Below are positions 11,855-24,496 of a DNA stretch of 64,000 nucleotides, one piece after another (the stretch's first letter is position 1; every line of letters begins with the position of its first letter). Location: assembly GCA_002794785.1 (NCBI GenBank), contig NBBA01000002.1:2666001-2730000 (forward strand), given 5' to 3'. Under the pieces are notes generated by a model, which saw only the letters and a list, made by a program, of their open reading frames with translations, was not told where the DNA came from and made no database searches. This stretch comes from Coniferiporia sulphurascens. Taxonomy: Eukaryota; Basidiomycota; Agaricomycetes; Hymenochaetales; Hymenochaetaceae. The translations under genes and the position numbers were made by a program.

Positions 11855-12718
11855 GAGGGTCCAAGTCACCACCCCTTGACCTCTAACCACCATCATCTCA
11901 CCCAGCGCACATCCACCCGCACCACCCCTAAACTCCCTGGGTTAACCACCCACACCAGTCTCCCTCACAGTAGACATCCGTCGAGCTGTTTTTTCAGCCT
12001 TGTTCATCATTCCACTCCCCTTTCCCCCCATCCCCCCATGCCCCCTTCTATTCCTTCACCTCCCGGTGCCAAACTTCAAAACCAATACCACATATGAACC
12101 TTTCAACCTCGTCAACGAAAATCAGCACATATTAGAATGGGCCATACGCCAGTACAAACTACAGGTTATCAGCATTATTGACCAACCACACAATTCACGA
12201 CATATCTTTCTCTACCGAGAACACCTCAACCTTTATGGCCCATGCATGGACTTAACATCAGTCCTCCTACAATTCGCAGTCAACCTCACACCTCATGGCA
12301 ACCTGCCCCTAGCCTCATGCACACATGCCGCTCCAAGCGCTGTCACGTCACCCCTCTCAGAGTCACAAATCTCGGACATTAAACAATTCAAACCACACCC
12401 ACCCACACATCACAAAAAATCGAGTAGTTTCTCCCACCTTACACATTCAGCATTAGCCATCATAGAATCCATAAAACCGCCACCCCCTCCTACACAATTT
12501 GTTCTTCCAATTCATATCCCACCTGACAAAATCATTTAGTTACTTCCGACCACAAAACTTCCTACCCATCCATCGCCTTAAGCCCAGAAACTTTATACCT
12601 TGTTAATCTCCTCTGACACTACACTTCATATGGTCTCATATCCGTGTCTTTTACTATGTAATGTAGCGGTATACAAATGCAGAATTTAAAATAAAAATAA
12701 AAAAAAGAGGGTCCAAGT
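11855..12718 (+). mobile_element. Non-LTR retroelement insertion (copy A) with 12-nt target duplication
   Basis: The 12-mer gagggtccaagt occurs at 11855-11866 and again at 12707-12718, bracketing an 840-bp insert that ends in an A-rich tail (about 12688-12706). The last roughly 130 nt of the insert match the reverse complement of about 13752-13880, so this is the same family as copy B but in the opposite orientation. The insert starts C-rich and holds one open frame (12000-12539, about 179 codons, rich in Pro and His) that I do not recognise. It could be part of the element's first ORF, or a short non-autonomous derivative sharing the LINE 3' end. It sits about 170 nt upstream of the next gene's start codon. 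Confidence 0.75.
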
Positions 12719-12886
12719 GGCCCGGGACCGTCGATCTGATGGCTGATTGGGGATTAGGGATCACGTGGCGTTGGAATCCTGTGATCGACGCGTCGTTCGT
12801 CGCGTCTCCGAGTCGGACAGTCGGCCTCTCGTGTTCCCATCCGCCATCTTCACCCTTTCACGCCATCACACCATCCGCTGGAAACA

Positions 12887-13720
12887 ATGGGCTTCCTCAA
12901 GAGACTTCTATCCATTGGCAACGGAGGCAAAAACAAAAACAAAAGGGACGCAGTCCCCGACTCTCGCATCTCCCCCAGCTTGGACCCCCGCCCTTCAACT
13001 TCAAGGAACAATGCCGACGAGTCTGAGGCTGCCGTCTCCCGTCTGCTGCGCTCGTCGTCTGCGCATTTCAACGTCGTCTCTAAAGCAGACTACGATATAC
13101 TACCGCCCATACGTGTGTCTTAATGTTGTCTTTATGTGGCTGCTGCAAGTGCTAAGTGGTCTTCAACAGCTCATCCCATAAACACGGTCTCCTCCACGAC
13201 CACTCGCTCGCAACTCTCACGAGACACCAGCGTACCAAATAAAAGCTCTTACATTGTCAAGGTCCACAAACGCCAGCAACTATCGAGTACAATATTCCCC
13301 AATGCATACCCTCCACTCACCCCTCGTCGTCCTGCACACAAGAGCACGCCGAATCTCCACGAAACGCCTACCGTTTCCAATCGACCGCGGCAGGTGTCGG
13401 ACCCCCGCAAGGTGCCAATTACCCCGCGCGATATCGGTAGGCTGAGCCGTCTGCGTCAGGACCCGTCCGTCGCAAGTCTGCTCTGCATGTACGACGACAG
13501 GGGGCGGTTAGACGATAATGCATTCTCGAACACGCCTCCGCCACTCCCGTCCAACGCCGCCAGGAAACGCCGTAGGGAAAGCACATTCAAGGAGCTTCTC
13601 GGAGACGATGCCTCTGAAGCAGATCTGTCTTGGGCAGAACGTTGTATTGCGTGAGCATGGTTCTTTGAATTTGTTGCTTCCCGAGCCATGGCTAATGTTC
13701 ATATTTTGCTAAGGGGAAGC

Positions 13721-13756
<36 letters not shown>

Positions 13757-15807
13757 TGCATTTGTATACCGCTACATTACAAAGTAAAAGACGCGGATAT
13801 GAGACCATATGAAGTGTAGTGTCAGAGGAGTTTAACAAGATATAAAGTTTCTGGTTTTAAAGCGATGGAAAAGTTAGGAGTTTTGTGTTTTGAATTTTTA
13901 AAGGGATTTGAATTTATGGTGGAAAGAATCTGGAATGTGGAATCGGTTCATGAACAGTAAAAGATTTAGTAAACGCGTTCGATGAGTTGAGAAAAGAAGC
14001 AAATTTCTGAAGGTATGTTTCTTTTGTGAATAAAATGTGATCCTGGGGTGGTATGACGTTCCCGAAAGCTTGTATGCGTGCGGATTTTAGGAGAGGACAT
14101 CGTCGAATGATATGATCTCTTGTTTGAATGTTTTCTCCGCAAGGGCATGATGTAGATTCGTTTGGTACGAAGCGCCTGTAGTAATCGCCAAAGTGGCCGT
14201 GTCCGGTGATAGCGTGGAAGATTCGCGAAGATATGTCTCGAGGATAGTAAAATTTTTTCCAAAACTGTGAGAGTTTAGATGACGGTATGTTGGTGATAGT
14301 GTTGAACGACATCGACTCGGATATATTTTTTGTGTTTTGGATGAGATGAGACCATGATGTGATCGCGCGAAGGTTAATATCTTCTTTTTCTCCTGCGTAT
14401 GTTTTTTGGAGAAACGGATGGCCAATAGGTGAAAGGGGAAGCAACGGAAGCACTTCAACTTTGTCCTCCGTTCCATCTCCAACCCTCGAGTCACCCGATA
14501 TCCTTGCTGTGCAAGAGTATGATGACGGGAATGCACACCGCGCATACTTGTCTGACTCTTCGGAGGCATATGAAGCAATTTCGTCCATGGTGGTCGAGCT
14601 CAGTCTATCCACTACCGTCGACGACAGTCAAATTGCTCATGATATGGCAAATATTACCGTAAGAGCCGAGTCAAAAATGCATCATGAAATCACCCGCATG
14701 CCTTCCCAGAGAGCCTCCCAGGTGTTCAACTTCCTATCGGAGAAACGGGAACCAAGGAGATCGGACGGACCGGAGGACGTCCTCAGCCGCGAGGTGGCTA
14801 AGGGCCGACGCTCTTCCTTCCGCAGCAGGGCTATCAGCGAACGTGACAGGATCGGCCGCCCTATTGCATCGACATATGATGATCCCGAAGCCCTAATCGA
14901 CGAGCTGCAGGACATGGAATATCCTGTAAATCCACTCTCAGCGCACCATCTTGCAGCACTCTCGCTCCCCGCTCCTGCGCCGCCGTCCCCCGTCCCGTTT
15001 CGTCCGCTCAACCCTGCACCCCGTACGAGGTCTCGCAGCACAGGCGCTGCGGATATGCTGCGCACGAATACACTTGCTAATGGTAGTCGCAAGCCGCATG
15101 TCTCACGGAGGCATGTTGCTGGGTCCACCGGCGCAGAAGCCGTCCTACGCGCTGAATTTGAGCGGGAGCGCCGGATCGACATGGGACGCGATGCGTGGCA
15201 TGTTCCGCACTCGTCTACTCCTCACGTCAAGACCTCTAGAACCTCTAGGAAGACCTCTGGGACGAAGCGTTCAACTAGCCGTGGAGCCGATCGTCCCGTT
15301 CTTTCTGTGCTCACCAACGGACATACGGACGCCGAGGGATTCGAGCGTGGTAGTGAAAGACCGAAGGTCGCCAGACTAGCACGTGCTGAAATGGAGCCAC
15401 GCGTCAATGCTGTCAAAAGGGGAGTATCGTATACAAAGCGTTATGATGCCTTTGTTGCAGACTTGGAGGGAAATCAGAGACACGAGAAGGAAAATGGTCG
15501 CCAGAGGAGTGAAGCGGTGCCTACAGATCTGTTTCGTGAGTAATGTCCTTTTTTGTTGAGTAATTGTCTTTACTTATGAAATTGTTCAGGTGCTGCTACG
15601 ACGTCTTCCTTCGTCCCTCCATCCAAATCCACGCCGACGTTGCCTCTGACGCCTACTCGGAGCCGATCGCTTCTTGACCCAGCGTCACCGGTGTCGTCCT
15701 CGGAGCTTTCCCCTGAAGCAACACAGCTCATGGCCGACCTGCGCGCGCGGAAACTACGAGCGGGGAGTGCGCACCATGAGCATAAATATCATTCACGCTT
15801 ACGTTGA
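12887..15807 (+). CDS. Unrecognised disordered fungal protein; second intron carries a LINE
   Basis: I do not recognise this protein. Exons 12887-13112, 13170-13650, 14436-15535 and 15590-15807 join in frame to 674 residues. It begins MGFLKRLLSIGN, a short amphipathic start. The rest is Ser/Pro/Arg-rich and low in predicted order, with a basic RKRRRESTFKELLGDD segment, many Thr-Pro/Ser-Pro sites (PLTPRR, VPITPRD, PLTPTRSRSLLDPASP) and a KEN tripeptide near residue 587, a possible anaphase-promoting-complex degron. This composition suggests a regulated cell-cycle or polarity protein, which is inference only. The second intron (13651-14435) is 785 nt because of a retroelement. Without the insertion it would be 63 nt (13651-13713). 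Confidence 0.7.
13711..14445 (-). mobile_element. 5'-truncated LINE (copy B) with 13-nt target duplication
   Basis: The 13-mer aaggggaagcaac is present at 13711-13723 and 14433-14445. Between them, on the minus strand, lies a LINE 3' part of about 709 bp ending in a 28-nt poly(A) (plus-strand T run 13724-13751). Its frame from about 14432 to 13914 codes the C-terminal end of a reverse transcriptase polyprotein: HAITGHGHFGDYYRRF, then a zinc-knuckle-like CPCGENIQTRDHIIRRCPL, a typical tail of Tad1-like fungal LINEs (clade is inference). The 3' untranslated part matches the end of copy A (12590-12680). Severe 5' truncation and target-site duplication fit target-primed reverse transcription. Confidence 0.9.
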
Positions 15808-16426
15808 GTACGTGAAGCCCGGACGGGGCTGGCTTCGTCTTTGTTTTCACGCTTGCAGACAGCTTCAAACACTGTCTGACTTGATTGTTTAACTGCTTTC
15901 GTGTTTTCCACGATACCGATGTCGGTCACTGTTGTATATTTATCGGTTTTTTTACTTTTTTCTTCTCTTGTTGATGGACCTGAACGCCAGATTACGACCT
16001 TCAATTGTGATTCCGCTCTGTTCTTACTTTTATTTGGGTTTCCTCGTTCCGGTGGCTCCACAACTCTTTCTTTTCGTTTCTCTCTACTCATACATAGACA
16101 TATCCGTACTTGTGCAAGCACTGTGTAATGTCTCTGTACCTGCATATCTTTTTTTAACGGTTCCGGGGATATCTCGAGTCTTTACTTACGGAGTGATGCG
16201 CGTACTGTAGATCCGATTACGTAACCGACTTGAAGTTTTGCATTTCATGAATTTGTGCCCTTGGATAGTCCAGCTCTCGCCGAAACATGCCTCTAGGCAT
16301 TTACTGAACGAAACTGGACGGAAATATTGTTACCTTTGGTCTGATACCCTACTACGGTCACCACTCACTACTCTGCGGTTTCGGGTAACCACTGCACGGC
16401 CTGAAGTAACGCACTCAAGAACCAAG
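15808..16426. other. Intergenic region before DBP9
   Basis: About 620 nt between two genes in the same orientation. It is T-rich from about 15930 to 16160, which fits the 3' untranslated region of the upstream gene followed by the DBP9 promoter. No coding signal. Confidence 0.45.
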
Positions 16427-18833
16427 ATGGCAGAAGTCTCGCTGCTAGACAAGAAGGCGACATTTGCTTCGCTTTCGCATTTGCTGGACGCGCGTATCCT
16501 GCGTGCACTCGCGGATATGGGGTACGCTTGCCCGACGCTCGTCCAGGCGAAGGCGATCCCACTTGCGCTCGAGGGCCGCGACATCCTTGCGCGGGCGCGC
16601 ACGGGAAGCGGCAAGACGGCGGCATATTGTGTGCCGCTTGTGCAGAAGATATTGAATGTGAAGGCTGTAGGTGCGCCTGTGCTTTGTGATGTATGGTGTG
16701 TCTTGACGAGAGTGTCTTCTTTTCTTCTTTTTGGTGGTGTGTGTAGACGTTGAGCGCGGAGGATCCTGCGCGCCAGGCGGTGAGAGCGGCGATACTCGTG
16801 CCGACAAGGGAGCTGTCTGAACAGGTTGCGAGGCACCTTCGGGATCTGCTGGCGTACTGCGAGAAGGAGGTGACGGTTGCGAACCTCGCGTCTGGGACGT
16901 CTGCGCATTTGCAGCGGTGCGTATATGTGTTTACGCCGCTGTCTCCGGTCTTTATTGACGTGGTTTTCTTATATCATAGTGTGCTCGTGTCTGAGAAACC
17001 GGACATTATCATTGCTACTCCTTCGCGTGCGCTGAGCTCTCTGCAGTCCAAGGTTGGTCGTTCGTAGGTGTATTGAATCCGGACACAACAACTGAAATAT
17101 TCGGGTTTAGACGCTTTCGTTCACGGAACTCGAGTCGTTAGTCGTCGATGAAGCCGATCTCGTATTTTCGTACGGCCACGACGAGGACATCAAGTCCATC
17201 ACGGGCGGAGCGTATCTCCCAAAGGTGTACCAGTCGTTCTTGATGAGTGCGACGATGACGAAGGATGTGGAACAGCTGAAGGGGCTGGTTCTGAGGAATC
17301 CTGTAGGATCTTGTGTTTATTGAAAACGCCATCCAGTCCTTCTGACTTATTTGTCTCATTCTTAGGCAATCCTGCGGCTAGAAGAGGACGAAGACGAGGC
17401 CGCTCATCTTAGCCAATACGCCGTTCGGTGAGCACGCTCCATTCATGTGTAGTCGCTTTGGATCTCACGCGTCTCTCAGGTGTAACGAAGTGGACAAGTT
17501 CCTGCTTACGTATGTCATCCTGAAGCTCAAGCTCGTCAAGGGAAAATGCATCATTTTTGTGAACGATGTCGATCGCTGTTACCGTCTCAAATTGTTCCTC
17601 GAGCAGTTTTCTATTAAGAGCTGTGTCCTCAATTCTGAACTTCCATTGAATTCGAGGTATGTATGTTTGTATCTCTTCTGTGTCTTGCGTAAATCGACGA
17701 TATGTTTTTTAAGAGTGCATATTGTCCAAGAGTTCAACAAGGGTGTTTACGAATACATCATTGCAACGGATGAAGGAAATGGCTCCATCGAAACGGATTC
17801 AGACGACGAATCCGAGAAAGAAGACGGGGAGGAGGAAGAGGAATGTCAGTCACTTTAATGTGATTTTTGAGAGACCTTATTTACTTATAACATTTTCTAG
17901 TCACTTCTACACAGCGAGATCCCGAACCAGAAAAATCAGAGACGGGCGACCCCGGCCCGTCGTCAAGCAAGGCCATGAAGCGCAAACGTGCGGCATCCCC
18001 TCCTGCCGAAGCACCCGCAAATGCGTCCAAAAAGAAGGCGCGCACGCAGAGCGATAAGGAGTATGGTGTCGTGCGGGGGGTGGACTTCATCGACGTCGCA
18101 TGCGTACTCAACTTTGATCTGCCAACATCCGCGCGAGCATACACGCACCGCGTGGGACGGACGGCGCGCGCGGGTCGCACGGGGATGGCGCTATCGTTTG
18201 TCGTGCCGCGCGAGGAGTGGGGCACGAATAAAGTCGTGGGGTGTCTTCCGAGCGCACGGCGCGACGAGGTGCGCTTCGTACGCATCGAGCGGCAGCAGGC
18301 GGCGCGTGGGAGCGCGATCAGGGCGTATGACTTTGACATGAAGCAGGTGGAGGCCTTCCGGTATCGTATGCAGGACGCGCTGCGCTCGGTAACGCGCACA
18401 GCGGTGCGCGAGGCGCGTGTTAAGGAGCTCAAGGCGGAGATTATGAACTCGGAGAAGCTCAAGGTTTGGGACCTGATTGGGACCTTGTGCTCGAACGTTT
18501 GCTGACGGTGTTTGTTCGCAGGCGCATTTCGAGGACAACCCTCTGGACCTTGAGTACCTCCGGCATGACAAACCCCTGCACCCGACGCGCGTGCAGCCGC
18601 ACATGAAGCACGTGCCCAAGTATCTCATGCCTCGCTCCGGTGCAGCCGCCGCCGCCGCCTCTGGCGTAGTCGAGGGTGCTGACAGAGAAAAGGAATCAGG
18701 CTTCGTGCCGTTCCGTAAAAACAACTCGTCGTCGCGAGGGCGCGGGCGAGGACGCGGGAGGGGTGGGCGCGTCTCCGGCGGGTCTGGACGGGGCAGGAAA
18801 AAGGCGGATCCTCTTAGGAAGTTCGGAGGTTGA
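16427..18833 (+). CDS. DBP9: ATP-dependent RNA helicase DBP9 (DDX56 family)
   Basis: Nucleolar DEAD-box helicase for 60S ribosomal subunit assembly. Nine exons (16427-16666, 16747-16916, 16980-17052, 17111-17302, 17366-17427, 17480-17656, 17714-17844, 17901-18463, 18522-18833) give 639 residues. Helicase motifs in order: Q motif with [17 protein letters not shown], Walker [29 protein letters not shown] (DEAD), LMSATMTKD (SAT), [27 protein letters not shown] and [14 protein letters not shown] long acidic then basic low-complexity insert lies between motif V and [16 protein letters not shown], as is normal for DBP9 but not for most DEAD helicases. The C-terminus is RG/RGR-rich, fitting RNA binding. 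All splice joins keep frame. Confidence 0.93.
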
Positions 18834-20600
18834 TTTCGAGTCCAAAAAAAACGCATTAGTGTAGTGCTTTTTCTTTCTTTTACTTTTTTTTGCTTGTCTT
18901 TTTGTGTAGAGATTCTGTGGATGATTGTACATGCATGTCCAGTCTGTTGGCTGTTGTTTGTGGCCGTCCGTTGGGGGGCTTAAGAGATCGGAAGACTAGA
19001 GCAGGCGCTAGCCTCGACCCATCGACGGGGTGATCACCAAGTCAAAGACACGCCGCGCGCATGATGACCTTGGTTGGGTCCAGAAATCTCTACGCAAACT
19101 GTGCTTCCAGCCGTGTCCGTCCATTCTTGCTCTGCTCTGCTTTTTCATGATGCAGCTGCGATTGTAACTGATACTGTCGTCTGCATCTGGTGCTACGTGG
19201 TCTGGACATGGTTCGACTCCAGGATTTGCTTAGACTTTTACTCATGTTTATGGTTTGCAGTGGGTCCTACTAAAGGTGTCAAACAAGAAGAAGTTGAAGT
19301 TGGACGGAATAAAGAACCCTAAAATGAAGTCCCTAAAGTTTCTCTTTCAAGCACCGATTTTTCTCGTTTAAACTAGGCTGATGGCTTGAACACTGGCACG
19401 TCTTCGCCGAAGTTCAAACGCGTAATTTTAAACAGATCCAAGCTGTTGAGTAATTGGAACAAAAATTACCTGACGTCCCCTAATCCCTTATCAAAAGGAC
19501 CTACTTGCTCCAACCGCCATGATGCGCCAGGCGGAAGCGAGCGTCGGCCACCGCCGCGCCTGCCGATCGTACCGCTCCACAGCCACCCCGCCCGGGATAC
19601 CCGGGCCGCACGCGTATGGCTCGCAGAGCCTCCCGGGCTCATGACCTCTCCGGCCACGTTTCCCATGTCTATCCGGGTCCGTTTTACCGTCTTGCTTGGG
19701 GTAACGTCTGGGGACTTCGAGTCCATCCAGAAGGACGGGATAGCTCGAAGTCAAGAAGTTGGTGCCAGTGTGTAAATTCGGAAGTTGAGCTCTGCATTCG
19801 AAGATTGGTACCCGGTGTCTGGGTGTCGGTTGGTATGAACGGCGGGCGGGTAAGACCAAGGACGGTGTGTTCCGCAATTTGTAATAATGGAGGAGGAGAG
19901 GCGTGCAAGGGGGCTGTGACTCGGATAACCACGAACGAGTTGCCCGGACGGGACAAGACGACTCGGGCAGGGAGAGGGTAGAACGAACTTGAAAGGGGGA
20001 GTGGGTCCACGCAGATCCAGTAAGTGCCTGGAGGTAGAGCGGTGGAACGGGGCGGGAACGGCAGGGTAGTACAGCCGGGCTGTCCATACCCACCCGAGGT
20101 ACAGTAGAAGCAGCACAAGGCAAATCAGCCTAACATCTAAAATAAAATCTACAAGTCTAATTTTAATTAATAATCCTAAAATTCGCTTCCATGGCACCTT
20201 TATGCTCTATCCTTGCTCTATTTTTATTTTCATCTCGGTTACCGCTCGAAGAACTCGCTTGCAGAAACAGCACTAGCGTCGACGCAGAGTGGAGCGAGGG
20301 TAAGGAAGGAGGGGCGAGTGACCCAGCATGAGACCTACTAATTCTAGTTCATGCAACTCACCGGAGGACCGGTCCCCCAGCTTGGCGGGCCGCGGCTCCC
20401 GGGCTCTGCCTCATCTACCTACACCCGCACTAGGTGATGTACATTGTATAAAAGGCCCACTAACGCCTAGGTTTATTTCAAGCCCTAGCCATGTACAAAT
20501 GGACACACATATGCGTACTCACGTCCAAACACGGTATGGCGGTTCTACGAGCCCACAGGACCCCCACTGCCCCCCCTCGCAGCCGCACTCAGGTTTACGA
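18834..20600. other. Intergenic region, no gene recognised
   Basis: About 1.8 kb after DBP9. It contains a G+C-rich block (19500-19700) with overlapping open frames on both strands and a TATAAAAG match at about 20448. I see no protein family, no splice-consistent gene model and no convincing tRNA. It may hold an unannotated non-coding transcript, but nothing in the sequence proves it. Confidence 0.4.
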
Positions 20601-23600
20601 TCCCCGCGAAGCGCGCGCACGAGCCTCAGGAAGCTTAACGTAACTCATCAACGTTAGGGCGTACCGCACCGCGAAGGGCTTCCAGCGATCTCGTGGCACA
20701 TGCGTGTGCTTCATCATGTGAACACGAATAACCATTAATACATGTGGTCACAACGACAATACCAATGATGAAATGTGAAATACAGAATATGGAATACGGG
20801 ATACGGTTAACGGGAGAAGCCAGGGAGACTTAAAAGGCCTGCACAGCTGATCGAAGATCGACGAACGTCTCTCGACTCAATGGACACGGGCTCGGAGCGC
20901 GCACGCAGATCGACCCCGGGCGTCAATACAGTGGCGGTAAGTGTTACTTGGCGCTGGTGGCGCATTTCAAAGCCTTTGGCATCTTGATCTGAGGCCCACT
21001 CGTGGGTGCCAACAGTAGATCGAAGAGCATACGAAAACGAGATAACCGCTTCAAAAAATTTCGAAAATTCGATTTCGGGAACATCCACAACCACAGCGAC
21101 AACTTCTATGCCCAGATCTATCCCTGAACCTGGACTCCCGACACAACCTGAATGCACGTCATTTCGACCAGTCGATTGCAATGTGCCCCAGACGAAGTGG
21201 GCGGAGAAAGCATAGTAGAGACGGGCGTAGGCAGATCCTGCGTATGCAGTTCAATTCTACCGACTCCGATATTGATGTTGACATGAACCTCGCTCTTAGT
21301 TCCGCTTACACCCTTGCTGGAGACGGGACGGAGGAAAAGGGAAAGCAAGGGAAGACGATGCGACGCAGACGCTCGTGAAGGCATGCCGTGACCAGTCATC
21401 AACAATCACATGTACGCGAACACACGTCTTTCGGGATTTCTCGAACCCCGATTTCGGATTCCGTACGCATTTGTTCTGCAGTCGCGAGTCGAAATCCCTA
21501 GGCAAAACCATTAGCAGACACGCATATTTTTTTTCGACATTTTGATGTTCTGCATCCGGCACCCTGCGCTCGAACCCAGGCACGCAATGACAAACGTACT
21601 AGTCAAGGTATCGTGCATTTGCATCTTCCAAAAGAAAGAACTGAGGTCCAGAATCCACTTTGTCCTTCAGCGGCCAATCAACAGCCGTACAGAGCTCAAG
21701 AGAGGGGCCCAGACCCGAAAGACGGTACCAGTGTCGCCCGTATGTGAACGCGGCCTGCACCCCGAGAGTCTAGCCACAAAAAAACTGAACTCTGGTCCGC
21801 AAACCGCCGGAGGGGGGTGGGGTGTTTTTTGGATGTCTCGTACCTGCGCCCAGCATGGTGCATGGAGCAAAGGGATGGAGCGCCAATTCATACAGTATCG
21901 GCATTTACCACTTTACATACCTACTCAATTAATGGCAAAAAATGCGGCGCCACACACCCGGAACTACTTGACCGAACACTGGGTAAAACCATAATTGTTC
22001 AATTAATCACTGCATTCGGGCGTTCTGGATGGTTTTCCTTCGCGTTCCGGTGATCGAGACTCCGCAGGCAGGCAAAACGCCAGGGGAGTACGGGTACCTG
22101 TCCTACGCCGTGAAGCCCATTCGGTTGACGTTGATATTTCGTGTGCCAAATCGGGATCGAGTTCGGGGACAGCGGGGATAATGTTTATAGGCCTGCCTAG
22201 GCCAGTATTTCAACCATGCTGAGAGAAGGTGTCTGGCCAAGCAATCGAAACGAACAGAGCAAGCAAAAACAACACAGAAAAAAAAGCAAGGAAAGGAGGA
22301 TCAACTCCGGAGCCCTTCCCCTCTGAACCCGAACCGGAACCGCGAAAAATGGAGAAGGGATAGGCCGCGACCTCATGACCGGAAGACGAATGCCGGAGGG
22401 AAAAATCAGAAAGAAAACTTCGTGCCATATTGCACACAGAAATATGAGCGCGCAGCCGGCGTCGTAATGCGCTGGCCGCATCCGCCTTGCGCAGCTGGCG
22501 CAGGTTGGGAAGAGAGGAGGGAAATCCATCATCCAGGTGACCACAAGACCCGAGCCACGCATGTGCTGCGTCGCGCAAGCTGTAAGACCAACTTAAGCGA
22601 CCAGGGAAGAGGTTTGATCGAATACTTATGTAAGCGGCCAAAGTGTGGGCGGGCCAGAACTCCCGTTGCGCAGCCGATCGCGGTGCCAGGGGGCCCAGCT
22701 CCGCCTCGTCTCGCAATTTTTCCTGTTCATTTTTTTCTTGACCGGATGGCGAGAGACGACAAATTTTCTCTCAGTCTTTCTCTCTGTCTATCACATTTCG
22801 CGTGCGTGTTCTTTACGCGGAATTAAGAGAACTAGCTTTTAGAAAGGGAAAGCAGGAAAAGGCTGAGCTGAGCTGGGTGAAGTTGATTGGGTTTAATTGG
22901 CAGTGCGTCGCCGTGAAGCCGGCTTCAGGAGGATGTGATAGCCGGGGCCAGTCGGTCTCCGAGTCCCCACTACACAGGAGCCACCGACATTAGCTATAAA
23001 TTGTGCCTTGCACGCGATAAGCATAAAGGGCCTCGAGGGGTACGTATAAGGGAGAAGATACGCAGGGAGGCCGATGGAACGAGGAAGCAAGGTTGAGGAA
23101 GCTGAACTGGACGAAGAACCCTGCGTCTTTGGCGTCATGATTGAATGATACCTTCCGACGCAAACATGCATCTGGCAATTGGATCTGTGTATCAAGATGC
23201 GGAGGAATGCACGTGCAGATATGTACGGCTCTCAAAGTTTTGTCGGGGGAGCGCAACAGGATGATTGGATCTTGGGGTCAGATTTAAGGTTGTGGGGGGA
23301 GAGGGCGTGGTCGTCACGTTCTCCTCCTACCGTAACCGACTGCCAGATACGCGCACTCGCTGGCGGGTGTGCTGTTGCTGTTGCTGCGATACATGCCACG
23401 TTTCTCGTCATTTGATGACCGGCACCACCAATGCGCTGGTCAGTCGCTTGCCCGCCTTTGCGCGCAAGCCGTACGCTGTCCATGTGCCACTTGCGAGGAT
23501 TGGGGACGTATAGTACATCCTGTCTGCATACAGGGTCGTTGGGGGCGACCGGTCGCGGGAAGGACTTGCGCAGACGGCGTAGGTACGCGCACGCACCCTG

Positions 23601-24496
23601 GCAAAATCCGTATGCGTCTACTGGAAATATAGAGGTGTCGGCCGGAAGTGGAAGGCGGGGTGGCGGCAGGCGCCGAAGGGGGCGTATTTATGATGTCGGC
23701 GGGGCTGATAATCAACATGGAAAAGCCAAGCATGTCCTGCATTGGGCCGGGGGGCGGTCTGCTGACCAGAGCATATTTCCAGAGATCAGAGAAGCACCAT
23801 CTCCCGGCGCATCTCATTTGCAATTGCGGATGTTTTGCGAATCACAAAGGCAATTGGACGAGGGGTTTTCCGTTGTGGGTGTTCCTGAGCCGGCGGGGGT
23901 TGTTGTCATAGAACTAGATTGGGTTGGAGGCGGATGCGAAGCGAGATGGGGATGCACAAGGATGCAATATCACCTGACAGGGAACGGCCGAAATGATAAT
24001 GCTGGAATGCTAAAATACACAATACATACTGAGTGCTGTGAACCACAGAGAAAAGTCGGAGTGCATGAGATCCGAAGGCTGAAGAGGATACGGGGAGGAT
24101 GGAGACCGACCGGAGAGGGCGGCTATCGATGGAAAGAGAGAGAAAAGGAGGTCAGGCACGCCCTGATATGTTGGGCGGGGAGAGAGAAAACGGAAGATGG
24201 AAAGTCGCGTGCTCCGGGGTCCCGGTTGGATTAGCCGACGTGCCTGGCCGTTTCTTCGGGAGGCTTCCCGATCCGGATTTGTCGTCCAGAGCGGCCCCGA
24301 CGACGGCTAACAAAGGCAAAGACCCTGTTCTCCATGCTTGCTTTTCCTTCGGCTTTCCCCACTTTCGTCTTCTGTAAATTCCTCCCCGCGTCTTCTTTTT
24401 TCTCTTGTGCTTTTACACCCCACCGCCTCCTTCTTCTCCGCGGCTTCCCCACCTCCGCTCCCCGCTCCCCCCCGCACCTCGCCTAACTCTTCTCAA

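Noticed and set aside
12000..12539. 179-codon frame as an independent host gene
   Set aside because: It lies wholly between the target duplications of a retroelement, so it is counted as part of that element.
19140..19235. Sequence ggttcgactcc resembling a tRNA B box
   Set aside because: No A box at the right distance, and the T-arm stem bases around it do not pair.
20440..20470. TATAAAAG with following leader-like sequence
   Set aside because: No convincing open frame or splice pattern downstream; could be a non-coding promoter but nothing supports it further.
23431..24234. 267-codon open frame upstream of hexose transporter A
   Set aside because: The matching stretch in duplication copy 2 (about 32600-32870) resembles it only in pieces that switch frames, so no protein has been maintained.
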